In this document: positions 25,575 to 33,652 of the stretch, in pieces
How the letters are laid out: each line of letters opens with the position of its first letter
Position numbering within the stretch: position 1 is the first letter of the stretch
Program-made: the position numbers and the translations under genes
Notes under the pieces: model-generated
The model's input: only the letters and a program-made list of their open reading frames with translations
What the model was told of the DNA's origin: nothing
The model's database searches: none
Source: Arthrobacter sp. TPD3018
GTDB lineage: Bacteria > Pseudomonadota > Alphaproteobacteria > Sphingomonadales > Sphingomonadaceae
Assembly (NCBI GenBank): GCA_003075315.1
Contig: QDFQ01000009.1
Coordinates: forward strand, 1 to 47,530
Reading direction: 5' to 3'
Length of the DNA: 47,530 bases

Positions 25575-25936
25575 AGATCGGGTGGTTGTCACGGTCGCAG
25601 TGCGGTACAGGCCGTCGGCTTTGCCTAGCGTCGCCGTACCCGCGGTCAGGCCGATCTGGCAGCAAGGGAGGAGAAGCGGCGCCGCCTTCCAAGTACAAGG
25701 CGTTAACGACTACCCGGTACAGGTTGTCGCCGGCTCCCGTACGGGACACGCGTGACCACTGGTACTTGTATCCGGCATGGCGAGCGCGTACATGGAGCGG
25801 GCAGGGAGACCTGCAAAGCGACTTATTCCGGCCCCGTGTTGGATGAGCGCTGTGGCTACCCAGGGTCTCAAACCCTGGTTGCCGGCCACCATTCTCCCTG
25901 ACACGTTTCTGAGCCGCCCTTCGGGGCGGCTCTTTT
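25575..25936 (+). ncRNA. Putative structured non-coding RNA with intrinsic terminator
   Basis: No gene fits 25401-25940. The plus strand folds into several paired elements: AGATCGG (25575-25581) with CCGATCT (25651-25657); GGTAC (25604-25608) with GTACC (25636-25640); CAAGTAC (25690-25696) with GTACTTG (25762-25768); the TCCCGTACGGGA hairpin (25735-25746); GCAGG-GAGA-CCTGC with a GNRA-like loop (25801-25814); GTGGC...GCCAC (25852/25889) around a 7-bp CCAGGGT stem; and a terminator at 25911-25936. The promoter was not found. Sequence signatures of RNase P, 4.5S, tmRNA and tRNA are absent. A free-energy fold or antisense reading might explain part of it. Confidence 0.4.
25911..25936 (+). terminator. 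Rho-independent terminator
   Basis: GAGCCGCCC-TTCG-GGGCGGCTC followed by TTTT on the plus strand: a nine-base-pair stem with a stable UUCG loop. On the minus strand the same stem is not followed by a U-run, so it does not look built for the DUF3800 gene, whose stop lies five bases away. It implies a plus-strand transcript coming from the structured segment. Confidence 0.8.
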
Positions 25937-25940
25937 CGTA

Positions 25941-26552
25941 TCAGAGCAGATCGATCCCGTACTTTTCACGCAAGCCCTGCGCGTTCATCTCACCATCCAC
26001 GATCCAGCGCCGCGCATAGGCCACGACATCGGCAAGCTGAAGCAGCCGGGAGGCCCCGGAATCAAGGCGGACGACCCGATTGACGCCTCTGAAGCGACCG
26101 TCGTCCTTGCGCGCCCGCTCCATCTCGGCATCAAAATCAGGGTGATCGTTATGCTGATTGACGTCGGTGATGACATCGACGTTGCCGACGCTGTCGCGCC
26201 CGAGCACTGAACGAAACCGCTTCATGCCGATCTTCACCGTCTCGACGACCGCTTGTGCATAGACGACCGGCGGGGCCCCCTGCCGCCCCTGAAAATGTTG
26301 GTTGATCATCACCACCCGATCGAGGTCGGCGCCAGCACGCAGGCGATCGAGCAGTCCTTGAAGATAGCCGTTCGCCATTTTCACGGCATGGACCTCGTTT
26401 GCATCCGCCGGCAGCAGGTCGCTGAACGCCTTGTCGAGACGCCCGGCTTCCCGAGCGAGGACGAAAAGCGCGCCGAGCTGAAAGGGGCCGCTGCCGGCGG
26501 TCCCGGACTCGTCGATGAAGCACAGCACCTTCTTGTTCAGGCCCTTCGTCAC
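25941..26552 (-). CDS. DUF3800 family protein
   Basis: 203 residues, GTG start 26552 with GGAGG five bases before. The DUF3800 hallmark CFIDESGTAG opens the protein, with later DVITDVNQHNDHPDF and LLQLADVVAYARRW blocks, an RNase-H-like fold whose acidic residues (D/E in FIDESG, D in LADVVA) suggest a nuclease. DUF3800 genes are common on plasmids and prophages. The start directly abuts the stop of the HTH gene upstream, so they are translationally coupled. Confidence 0.85.
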   Translation of the reverse strand: MTKGLNKKVLCFIDESGTAGSGPFQLGALFVLAREAGRLDKAFSDLLPADANEVHAVKMANGYLQGLLDRLRAGADLDRVVMINQHFQGRQGAPPVVYAQAVVETVKIGMKRFRSVLGRDSVGNVDVITDVNQHNDHPDFDAEMERARKDDGRFRGVNRVVRLDSGASRLLQLADVVAYARRWIVDGEMNAQGLREKYGIDLL

Positions 26553-27080
26553 TCAGGCCTCCGCATCCGCCGGAGCCGCCGCTGGTCGGCGGCGCCGCAT
26601 GCCAGGGCGGGCGACGGCCTGCCGCTTGGCACGCGCTTCTTCGGCTGCCTCACGGAAGTCCGGCTCGATCTCGGCCAGCTTGTCGACCAGTCCCTGAAGA
26701 TCATATTCGTTCGAGATCTTGCCACGGTGCGACGCACGGCGTTCGATCCGGCGCACGAAGCCCGCCTCCTCCAGTTCCGCGATGTAGCGCTGCACCTGGC
26801 GCTCGCTGAGGTTGAGGCGCAGTGCAAGATCGGCCTTCTTCGGAAAGGGCTTACGGCCGGCATCCCACCAGAAATCGGCGAGCTGGATCAAAACGGCAAG
26901 CTGGGTCGGGTTGAGCCCGAGACGTCGCTGCGCGCGAAGCAGCAGCGAAGGCAACATGCAGAACCCGAGCGCGATCACCTTTGCGCCCCATTTATTGGCG
27001 GCCGCACCCGACTTTCGAGGCGCTTTCGCCGCGGATGCCGCTTCCAGCTGGCCATCTTCGCTTTCGATCTTGTCACTCAT
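26553..27080 (-). CDS. Plasmid helix-turn-helix protein
   Basis: 175 residues from ATG 27080, with GGAG seven bases upstream; the longer frame to 27221 lies inside a palindrome and is unlikely. Central winged helix (LGLNPTQLAVLIQLADFWWDAGRKPFPKKADLALRLNLSERQVQRYIAELEEAGFVRRIERRASHRGKISNEYDLQGLVDKL) resembles replication-initiator or GntR-like HTH domains found in plasmid and integrative-element modules. Ala/Lys-rich N-terminus and basic C-terminus. It pairs with the DUF3800 gene. Confidence 0.7.
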   Translation of the reverse strand: MSDKIESEDGQLEAASAAKAPRKSGAAANKWGAKVIALGFCMLPSLLLRAQRRLGLNPTQLAVLIQLADFWWDAGRKPFPKKADLALRLNLSERQVQRYIAELEEAGFVRRIERRASHRGKISNEYDLQGLVDKLAEIEPDFREAAEEARAKRQAVARPGMRRRRPAAAPADAEA

Positions 27081-27138
27081 CCGATGTCTCCGTAGGCTCG
27101 CAGATGAGCGCTTGATAGGCCGAAGACAAGACTGACCG

Positions 27139-27205
27139 ACCGGACACCTCTGCCTGGTCGGGAGGAGACAGATGCATCTCCTCGGACGAGGCAGAGGTGT
27201 CCGGT
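27139..27205. repeat. 67-bp inverted repeat between integrase and HTH genes
   Basis: The 16-base arm ACCGGACACCTCTGCC (27139-27154) is repeated exactly in inverted form at 27190-27205. Inside, GAGGAGA and TCTCCTC (27162-27180 area) form a second stem around CAGATGCA. GTCCGGTC recurs at 27199 and 27279, and CCGATTAA at 27227 and 27243 (16 bases apart). Possible binding sites for the neighbouring tyrosine recombinase or operator of the HTH gene. Nothing else is seen in 27081-27392. Confidence 0.75.
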
Positions 27206-27392
27206 CTGAATAAGGACGCAAGTAACCCGATTAACCCGTAAACCGATTAAGCGAGATAAACAGGTACCAGACAAAGACGTCCGGTCGATTATCTTAAAGC
27301 GCAGCGGCGGCCGAGCGACCCGCCCTGACTGGACGGACGCAGAGCGTGCCCTCAAACCGGATCGGATCTCGGATCGCCACGTTGCGCGATCT

Positions 27393-28427
27393 TCAGAGGA
27401 ACTTGTCGCCGGCGTGGTCGCGAAACGCTTCGTGATCGCGGACATAGCCGCTGACCGTCTCGATCGACCGGTGGCGGCTGTGGTCCTTCATCTTGAAAAG
27501 GTTCGCGCCTTGGCGTCCCGCCTCGGTGAGGAACCCAGCGCGCAGCGAATGGCCTGAGAACAGTTCGGGGTCGTAGCCCGCGGCGGCCGCGCGCGCTTTG
27601 ACCACCAGTGCGACGCCGCGATCGCTCATCGGCTTTTCGGTCAGGCGCCCTTGTGGGGTCAATTTCCGGAACAGGAAGCCATCCGTGATCGGCGCCGCCG
27701 ATATCCAGGCTTTATATAAGGCGACTGGTGCGATACGCCGGCGATCGGGAATGACCACGTCGGCGCCCCGTCCAAGCTGGTCGCCCTTGGCATGCGGCAC
27801 ATGGATGCGCAGACCCTCGGCCAGCTCGGTCACCTGCGAAAAACGGATCGCCACCAGCTCGGAGCGGCGGAACGCCCCGCCCATGCCAACTGCGAGCAGT
27901 GCCCTGTCGCGCAAGCTGCGGACGCTGTCGCCATCGATTGCGCGCAGCATGTCACGCAGGATATCGCCGTCAGCAGCGCGTTTCTTCGCGACCGGCTGGT
28001 CGCGCTTATCGGCACGCACGCCGCGCATCGCGCGCTCCAAGATGTTGGCGTTCACCTGATCGGTCGGCGGCGGGTGCCCCGCCGCGCGGTGGGCGAAGAT
28101 GATCGCGGCGAGCCGTCGGCCGATGGTCGAGCGCGCGCGGCCCTGATCGGCGAGATCGGTCAGGAAGGCCGCAACGGTGACTGGCGTCGCTGGAAGGGTG
28201 ACCAGCGCTCGCGCCGCGCACCATTGTTCGAAAATCGCCCAGTCTGACCGGTACGCACGTAGCGTCGCCGACGACGACGCACGCTCCATGTAGCGGGCGA
28301 TCCGCTCCTGGTCATCGATGCCAAGCCCGGCGAGCGGCAGGTTCGCCTGTGCGACATTCACCAGGCTCTGGCGATCATCTAGCTGCGAGTGATCGTCGGC
28401 TATCGGCTCATCGTCGTCTATCGTCAT
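27393..28427 (-). CDS. Tyrosine recombinase / integrase
   Basis: 344 residues from ATG 28427. SAM-like core-binding domain first (ATLRAYRSDWAIFEQWC..., TLPATPVTVAAFL), then the catalytic domain: arginine in GAFRRSELVAI (about 186), GHSLRAGF giving H-x-x-R (about 292-295), a histidine in DHSRHRSIETVSGYVR, and the nucleophile tyrosine in SGYVRDHEAF (about 328). All five catalytic positions are present. Closest in style to plasmid/phage integrases of alphaproteobacteria. The start overlaps the upstream gene by ATGA, so the two are co-translated. Confidence 0.93.
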   Translation of the reverse strand: MTIDDDEPIADDHSQLDDRQSLVNVAQANLPLAGLGIDDQERIARYMERASSSATLRAYRSDWAIFEQWCAARALVTLPATPVTVAAFLTDLADQGRARSTIGRRLAAIIFAHRAAGHPPPTDQVNANILERAMRGVRADKRDQPVAKKRAADGDILRDMLRAIDGDSVRSLRDRALLAVGMGGAFRRSELVAIRFSQVTELAEGLRIHVPHAKGDQLGRGADVVIPDRRRIAPVALYKAWISAAPITDGFLFRKLTPQGRLTEKPMSDRGVALVVKARAAAAGYDPELFSGHSLRAGFLTEAGRQGANLFKMKDHSRHRSIETVSGYVRDHEAFRDHAGDKFL

Positions 28428-29284
28428 CAGCCGAAGATCCCGCCAGCCCGCCATTCGCCGATGCGGGCAATCGCTTCGTCGGCGTAGGGGCGGGGGAGAC
28501 CATCGTCCGGATCGCGCCAACCGGGATAAAGCTCGACGCTACCGCCACTTACACGCGCCAAGGCGATCGAGCCGCCGATATCGCTTCCTGCGTCCGCCGC
28601 GATCACCGCCTTGATCGCCCGCGCCGGCACATACTCGATGCTGCCGCCGAAACCCCCGTCGATGGCCGCACTGATCTCCGGTTTATGACTTCCCAGAAGA
28701 TGGAAGCTCCCCGGCTGAGAAAGGTCAATCTCGCGCGGACCATAGAGGCGTCCGGCCTCATCACATCCGAATTTGAAGACCTGCACCGGCGGGTTGCCCG
28801 TGCGGTGCGGGGTTTGACCAACCACGAATGCCTCGAAGCGCCGCTCCGTTTCGCCGGCGTAGCGCGCGCCGATACGGCCGATCATGTCGGCAATGTCGCT
28901 GATCGTCGGAAATTTCTCGAACGCAGGGCCGTGCATCGCCTTCAGATACGAGGTCGCCAGCTGATACGTCGCGCTCGCTGGTTGAGTGTCACCAGCCCAG
29001 GCGAAGGCGATTTCGGAGTGGTAGGTTGGCGTCATGCCGGGACCGCCATCCTCGTGCTCCTGGAAGAACCGCAGCGTGATCGGGAGAATCTTCATCGCGG
29101 CGTCGGTCGTCGGGATGCGGCCATGCTCGGTCGGCATGCTGATCCGGCTATCGGCGGCCAGCCAGATGTCGCCCTCGTGGATCCACGGCTCGACCGGAAA
29201 CTCCGGCGGCTCGCCCTCCCATGCTTCAATCAAGCTTCCTCGATCCATCAGCTCGCGCCGCCGCCAAACTACCACACTCGTCAT
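28427..29284 (-). CDS. Protein of unknown function, proteasome-like Ntn-hydrolase candidate
   Basis: 285 residues. I do not recognise a named family. The N-terminus MTSVVVWRRR would expose Thr after Met removal; further on come IWLAADSRIS (D45), AMKILPITLRFF (K65) and EIAFAWAGDTQPASATYQLATSYL, in the order and style of proteasome beta/HslV-type Ntn hydrolases (T1, D17, K33, AG46-47). A 25-residue insertion separates the first strands. If right, it is a self-processing threonine peptidase or amidase. Stop overlaps the integrase start by ATGA, a curious pairing. The assignment is a hypothesis from motif order only. Confidence 0.45.
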   Translation of the reverse strand: MTSVVVWRRRELMDRGSLIEAWEGEPPEFPVEPWIHEGDIWLAADSRISMPTEHGRIPTTDAAMKILPITLRFFQEHEDGGPGMTPTYHSEIAFAWAGDTQPASATYQLATSYLKAMHGPAFEKFPTISDIADMIGRIGARYAGETERRFEAFVVGQTPHRTGNPPVQVFKFGCDEAGRLYGPREIDLSQPGSFHLLGSHKPEISAAIDGGFGGSIEYVPARAIKAVIAADAGSDIGGSIALARVSGGSVELYPGWRDPDDGLPRPYADEAIARIGEWRAGGIFG

Positions 29285-29507
29285 GGCCGCGACCGTACCC
29301 GAAGCTGTAGGTTTTCCCGAATCAGTGGACGACGTCGCGCTCTGGAGCGTGCACCTTTAAGGGCAGACTTGAACCTGAAAGAGTGGATGTTCCGCGGCTA
29401 ACGCGCAGCTGGATCTATGCAGGTTGCGCTAGCAGGTTACCTAGGTCGTATCTGCTGATGCTCGGCGCAATCGAGCACACGACGGCAGGCCAGCCCTCGA
29501 CCTCCGC

Positions 29508-31604
29508 TCAATCACCGAAATCATCGTCATCAACCGACCCTGGCTTTGCAGATACTGAGCTCATAGGCATCAGTCTCTTTCGGCTCAGCCCAGCAGCGTG
29601 CAGTGTCGACCGGTTCCGCATCCAAGCGTCATTGACTAAGTCCTGCCACTGAATGACCTCTATCTGCCCACTATAAGCGCCGCGCAGAGGCCTAATGCGA
29701 CCTTGGCCGTTCGCAGTCGTGTCCCAACTCGATAGCTGCTGGGTCAAGTCCCCCACAATGTCAGCAACAACATAACAATAGAAGATGCAATCCTTGGCTA
29801 TCCTGACGCGTGAGCGTCCGAACGACTCAATTTCTCCGCCCTGCATTTGGGCTAAATACCTTGTGATCTGTTGCTCTATCTGGTCCTTGGCACCGCTATA
29901 GTTTCGCCGACCGGGTTTCTTGAATTCGACCACCATAACCCGGCGAAGCGGCTCCGATAGGTCAACCGCATCGGGCTGGTCAGGATCAGTGGAGCTCAGA
30001 CCGTAAGCCAAGTCCCATAGGAATAGATCTGGCCGATCGGCCGTACCGCCTTCAACCAGTACTTCATCAAGGCGCTTGTCAGAGGAGAACGCGCGCGTGA
30101 AGGCGAGCCGCTCATCGACGATCCAGAGCTCGTGCGCCCGGCTCTTCAGCTCAGTCACGTCATCGCCACGAACGTTCATCGGGCAAATGAAGGAGTGAAG
30201 GGTCCGTTCCAGGTGATAGTCGTCGGCACTGCCATCGCGACTTCTGATCCTAGTGATGAGCTTTTCGAGTAGCTCCAGAGCAAGCTTGCGGCGCACGACG
30301 TGCTGCGCGAGGGCTAGCTGCTCCGAAGCCTGAATTTCGCGAGCTGCATCCGAGACGGTCTGGCCGAAACTGAAGGGGACGGTTCCGGCGTCAAGCGCAT
30401 CAATGAGCCTTTGCAGCGCATCCTGTCGCTCCTCGTCCCGCCGGATCTGAAACTTAACGAGAAAAGAAGCGAACTCCTCTGGCGTCGCCGCATGAAGCGG
30501 CACTCGGCCGAGCTGTGTATCGTCATCGTCAAAACCGTAAGTGGGGTAGCGTTCGACGAAGGACTCGTACCGCTCCCTCCGCGTTTCGAAGTAGCGCCGC
30601 ACCTGGTCTGGGATCATCTGCGATCGAACGGCATCCATACATTGCCGGCTGATCTGCTTGAGCGTTCGCTCCGTAAGGTTGAAGGCTGTTCGCCCCTCAT
30701 TGACCCGTAGATCGAGGTACTCGCCCGAAACGCAGCCATGGAAGGCGAGGTCCTGTTCGCCATCACGCTCCAGACGCTCGACGCCAAGCAAGTTGTCAAC
30801 CTTTCGGCTCTCGACGGTACGTCCATTGGCCAGAAGGTGCAGCTGATGAAGGCCCTCCAAACCCGTGCTCGCCTCAGGCTTGCAAAAGAAGCCGGTGATT
30901 TGGAGCTCGCCGAACTCGTCGCTCAAGATCGTTGCCTGCATCGGCTCGCCAACGACGAGGTCAGAAACCGCTTTCGGGTATTCTGTCACCTCACCGTCCA
31001 CATCGACGAGGATCGTCGGACCACCACCTAGCAAAAAGTCCGCAATGAAGTGCGCGCTGAAGTAGCGCATGAAGGTGTCGGCTCGTTTGGGGAAGGGGTC
31101 AGCATACTCTCTCGTACGGAGACCGCGGAACTGCACCCTTGTGCCGTGGTGCCCGGCCGAGTCCGGCTTATCTTCGTACGTCGGCACAACTTGCTCGGCA
31201 TTATTGAGGACGAACTCGAACGACCGCCGCTTGAACTCTGTGGCGTCGCGATACCCACTTTCGATAGTGATCCCGTCGAAGGCGTCTAACCAGAACAGGC
31301 GCCCCACGCCCTTGCCGCCTTTGCTCCGCTTAAAATCTGTATCGATGGTACAGAATGCTCCGTACCGCTCCTGATCGAGCCCGATCCCGTCATCAGCGAC
31401 CTCAATGGTGATCTTCGCCGGGTCGCTTAGATGCGAAACGGATATGTCGATGCGTCCTTCGGACACGCGATCGTCAAACTCATCCTCGATCGCGAACATG
31501 GCATTGCTCACGGCCTCAAATAGCGGCTGCAGGCTCTGCGTAGCGTTCGAGGGCTTGGGTAGCTTTCGGACGCGGTTCTCGATGTTAGGCGTGAGCGCCG
31601 GCAA
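29508..31604 (-). CDS. GHKL ATPase with C-terminal nuclease-like domain
   Basis: 698 residues, TTG start 31604 (GGAG nine bases upstream). The N-terminal 200 residues are a GHKL (HSP90/MutL/histidine-kinase) ATP-binding fold: N-box FEAVSNAMFAIEDE (N34), G1 box ADDGIGLD (71-76) and G2 GGKGVGRLFW (97-104). A long helical middle follows, and the C-terminal part ends with a nuclease-like pattern, PDLFLWDLAYG (about 528) and VMVVEFKKPGRRN (about 560; ExK), typical of the PD-(D/E)xK fold. Proteins of this build occur as single-gene defence candidates; no neighbour shares its strand closely enough to form an operon, and vapBC lies just upstream. Confidence 0.75.
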   Translation of the reverse strand: MPALTPNIENRVRKLPKPSNATQSLQPLFEAVSNAMFAIEDEFDDRVSEGRIDISVSHLSDPAKITIEVADDGIGLDQERYGAFCTIDTDFKRSKGGKGVGRLFWLDAFDGITIESGYRDATEFKRRSFEFVLNNAEQVVPTYEDKPDSAGHHGTRVQFRGLRTREYADPFPKRADTFMRYFSAHFIADFLLGGGPTILVDVDGEVTEYPKAVSDLVVGEPMQATILSDEFGELQITGFFCKPEASTGLEGLHQLHLLANGRTVESRKVDNLLGVERLERDGEQDLAFHGCVSGEYLDLRVNEGRTAFNLTERTLKQISRQCMDAVRSQMIPDQVRRYFETRRERYESFVERYPTYGFDDDDTQLGRVPLHAATPEEFASFLVKFQIRRDEERQDALQRLIDALDAGTVPFSFGQTVSDAAREIQASEQLALAQHVVRRKLALELLEKLITRIRSRDGSADDYHLERTLHSFICPMNVRGDDVTELKSRAHELWIVDERLAFTRAFSSDKRLDEVLVEGGTADRPDLFLWDLAYGLSSTDPDQPDAVDLSEPLRRVMVVEFKKPGRRNYSGAKDQIEQQITRYLAQMQGGEIESFGRSRVRIAKDCIFYCYVVADIVGDLTQQLSSWDTTANGQGRIRPLRGAYSGQIEVIQWQDLVNDAWMRNRSTLHAAGLSRKRLMPMSSVSAKPGSVDDDDFGD

Positions 31605-31739
31605 TGGTCCTGTCTCCCCAACGGATCGGCCGCTTATATCTCAGGCAGCGATCGCGGCGAGCCTGTCCTTGCGCCATAGCGAACGCGTCTGCTGACCCAG
31701 TAGGTTGAGCATACCGTACCCAAAAGCACGAACTTGCGA

Positions 31740-32150
31740 CTACACCGTCCGCGGTCGCACGTTGGTGATGGTAATGCCAACGTCCGCGCTCGCCAGAGGT
31801 CCGTCTGTCGTAAACATCTCAGCTTGCAAGTCGATCGCCAAGGCAAGACATGCCCGCTCGCCGAGGGACAGGCCGAGCGCCATCGTCGCTGGCCGAAGGT
31901 CGCCTACTATGAGCGCCTGGGCAGGAGTAAGCGGCCGGACATCGAGGTGCAGCCCGCCAAGCGCCTCACGCACGTCGTCAAGTGGCAGTCCTCGGACCCG
32001 TAGCTTGGAAATGACCTCCGCGAGGTTGGTTGTTCCAATGATGCTGCGAGTCAGGACATCGACTACCCGATCCGCCCCGGGTTCATCATTCAGAAGGCAG
32101 AGCAGGGCGGAGGCGTCGAGTACGACTTTGCTACTCACGCTCCGCCTCAC
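31740..32150 (-). CDS. vapC: VapC-type PIN-domain toxin
   Basis: 136 residues from GTG 32150 (GGAG seven bases upstream). PIN-domain ribonuclease pattern: KVVLDASALLCLLNDEPGAD gives the first aspartate and glutamate, GTTNLAEVISKL the conserved glutamate, LGERACLALAIDLQAEMFTTD the aspartates that complete the metal site. It would cleave tRNA or other RNA unless bound by the adjacent AbrB-type antitoxin, whose gene ends inside its start region. Confidence 0.88.
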   Translation of the reverse strand: MRRSVSSKVVLDASALLCLLNDEPGADRVVDVLTRSIIGTTNLAEVISKLRVRGLPLDDVREALGGLHLDVRPLTPAQALIVGDLRPATMALGLSLGERACLALAIDLQAEMFTTDGPLASADVGITITNVRPRTV

Positions 32151-32379
32151 GCCGACGCTCCGCGATCAGCTCGCCAGCCAAACCGACGCCTTCGGGCACA
32201 TACCTACGCAGGATCGCGCGAGCACGCTCAAGTGCCTTAGGCACGGAACGTACCCGCAGCTCGCCATCGTCCACATCGACGAGAACGGTGTCACCCGTGG
32301 TGATCCCGAGCTCACGGCGCATTGCCGCCGGGATCACGAGCTTACCACCGTCCACGATCTTGACCCTCTGTGCTTCCAT
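32131..32379 (-). CDS. vapB: VapB-type AbrB/MazE-fold antitoxin
   Basis: 82 residues if started at ATG 32379 (an upstream ATG at 32493 would add 38 residues). SpoVT-AbrB fold: VKIVDGGKLVIPAAMRRELGITTGDTVLVDVDDGELRVRSVP, then a helical toxin-binding tail (ARAILRRYVPEGVGLAGELIAERRREAERE). It should bind DNA at its own promoter together with VapC. Antitoxin first, toxin second with overlapping ends is the usual order. Confidence 0.85.
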   Translation of the reverse strand: MEAQRVKIVDGGKLVIPAAMRRELGITTGDTVLVDVDDGELRVRSVPKALERARAILRRYVPEGVGLAGELIAERRREAERE

Positions 32380-32629
32380 CTGCACCAAACCCGCTGCTCT
32401 TACCCGCCCAACGGCCTTATACCGGAGAGCAAAGTCGGACACCAGCGTGGAGGCAGGGATCGATGCACGGCCGATCACCAATATAGCGTTCATCGATGAT
32501 GGAGCAGCTACTTAGACCCGGCTCGCTTAGCTAGGCTACGTAGGACCGGTAGTTGCCGATCTGAGCCGACTGCTGCATGACTGGCTCACAAGGGTATATC
32601 CAAAAACGCCTCATAGGAGCGACGAACTG

Positions 32630-33283
32630 ATGGTAGATGGCGGTGTGCGAGCGGCGCGGGTGTACCTGCGGGTGAGCACGGACGAGCAGGACCTCACGCG
32701 GCAGGAAAGCATCGTCGCCGGTGCTCGAGCGGCCGGCTTCTATATCGCTGCCGTCTACCGGGAGAAGGCGTCCGGCGCTCGACCCGACCGGCCGGAGCTG
32801 CTGCGCATGGTGGCGGACCTGCAGCCGGGCGAGGTGGTGATCGCCGAGAAGATCGATCGGATCAGCCGCCTGCCTCTGTCTGAGGCCGAGCTCTTGGTCG
32901 CGACTATCCGGTCGAAGGGCGCGCGCCTCGCGGTGCCGGGCATTGTGGACCTCACCGACTTGGTAGCGGACAGCGCCGGCGTCGCGCGGATCGTGCTAGA
33001 AGCGGTGCAAGACATGCTGCTGCGCGTCGCGCTCCAGACTGCGCGGGATGACTACGAAACGCGGCGCGAGCGGCAGCGGGAGGGCATCGAGATCGCCAAG
33101 CGGGCAGGCCGGTACACCGGCCGCAAGCCCGATCTTGCCCATCACAGGCGGATAGTTGGGCTGCGCGAGGCGGGCATGAGTATCGCGAAGACGGCGGTCC
33201 TTGCCGGATGCAGTATCGCCCACGTCAAGAGAGTGACCGCGCTCCACCGTGCAAAGACAGCTGCGGTCGCGCCGACCTCATGA
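32630..33283 (+). CDS. Serine recombinase (resolvase/invertase family)
   Basis: 217 residues from ATG 32630 with AGGAG ten bases upstream. Catalytic domain: RAARVYLRVSTDEQDLTRQ with Ser16, EKASGARPDRPELLRMVADLQPGEVVIAEKIDRISRLP, and a C-terminal HTH (GLREAGMSIAKTAVLAGCSIAHVKRVTALH). Compared with Tn3 resolvases it has the GARPDRPEL box intact. It may resolve cointegrates or invert DNA; I found no clear res site in the flanks. Next gene boundary downstream carries the repeat at 33475. Confidence 0.9.
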   Translation: MVDGGVRAARVYLRVSTDEQDLTRQESIVAGARAAGFYIAAVYREKASGARPDRPELLRMVADLQPGEVVIAEKIDRISRLPLSEAELLVATIRSKGARLAVPGIVDLTDLVADSAGVARIVLEAVQDMLLRVALQTARDDYETRRERQREGIEIAKRAGRYTGRKPDLAHHRRIVGLREAGMSIAKTAVLAGCSIAHVKRVTALHRAKTAAVAPTS

Positions 33284-33474
33284 ACCGAATGGACCATGTA
33301 TCCATGGCTCAACCTCCCCTGTTGAAGCCGTAGTCTACAATCCGGAGTACGCGATGTACTTCGACTGCGGTGCTTCGCCCAATTCTGGTCCCATGCTTAG
33401 TCGCGGTCCTGCAGGGTGCAAACGCCTTGCTGCGTGATTCGAACGTGAGCAAGAGAGGAAACAATGAGGATGCC

Positions 33475-33505
33475 GGTGAGAGGATGGTAAAAGTCGTACG
33501 CTGAG
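33475..33505 (+). repeat. Left direct copy of the GGATGGTCAAAATCG motif
   Basis: The motif reads GGTGAGAGGATGGT then AAAAGTCGTACGCTGAG and matches the copy at 46707-46737 in the same orientation at 28 of 31 positions. The two copies bracket the AddAB-like, HigBA and DUF6361 genes. Otherwise the 33284-33652 gap holds nothing I can name. Confidence 0.75.
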
Positions 33506-33652
33506 CACGGTGGCCGTCCCGTTTGGAATTATCGTCAGGACGGAGCCGCAGAACTTCAGGAAGGTGCTTCGCCCTCAACCGTACACCTACAGTTCGCCGG
33601 AAGTCAGCTCCGCCGACCTGACTTCGGCAGCTGCAAGCGCGAGCCGGTTTTA

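Noticed and set aside
25852..25890. tRNA- or tmRNA-like 3' end (GGCCACCA before a terminator)
   Set aside because: The putative T-loop is CTCAA or TCTCAAA and lacks TTCRA; no acceptor partner or anticodon arm with U33 could be built.
27081..27221. N-terminal extension of the HTH gene
   Set aside because: It would read through the palindrome and lacks an SD; ATG 27080 has GGAG at seven bases.
31634..31739. Possible gene between the GHKL ATPase and vapC
   Set aside because: Frames are short, lack SD and overlap the vapC end; nothing recognisable.
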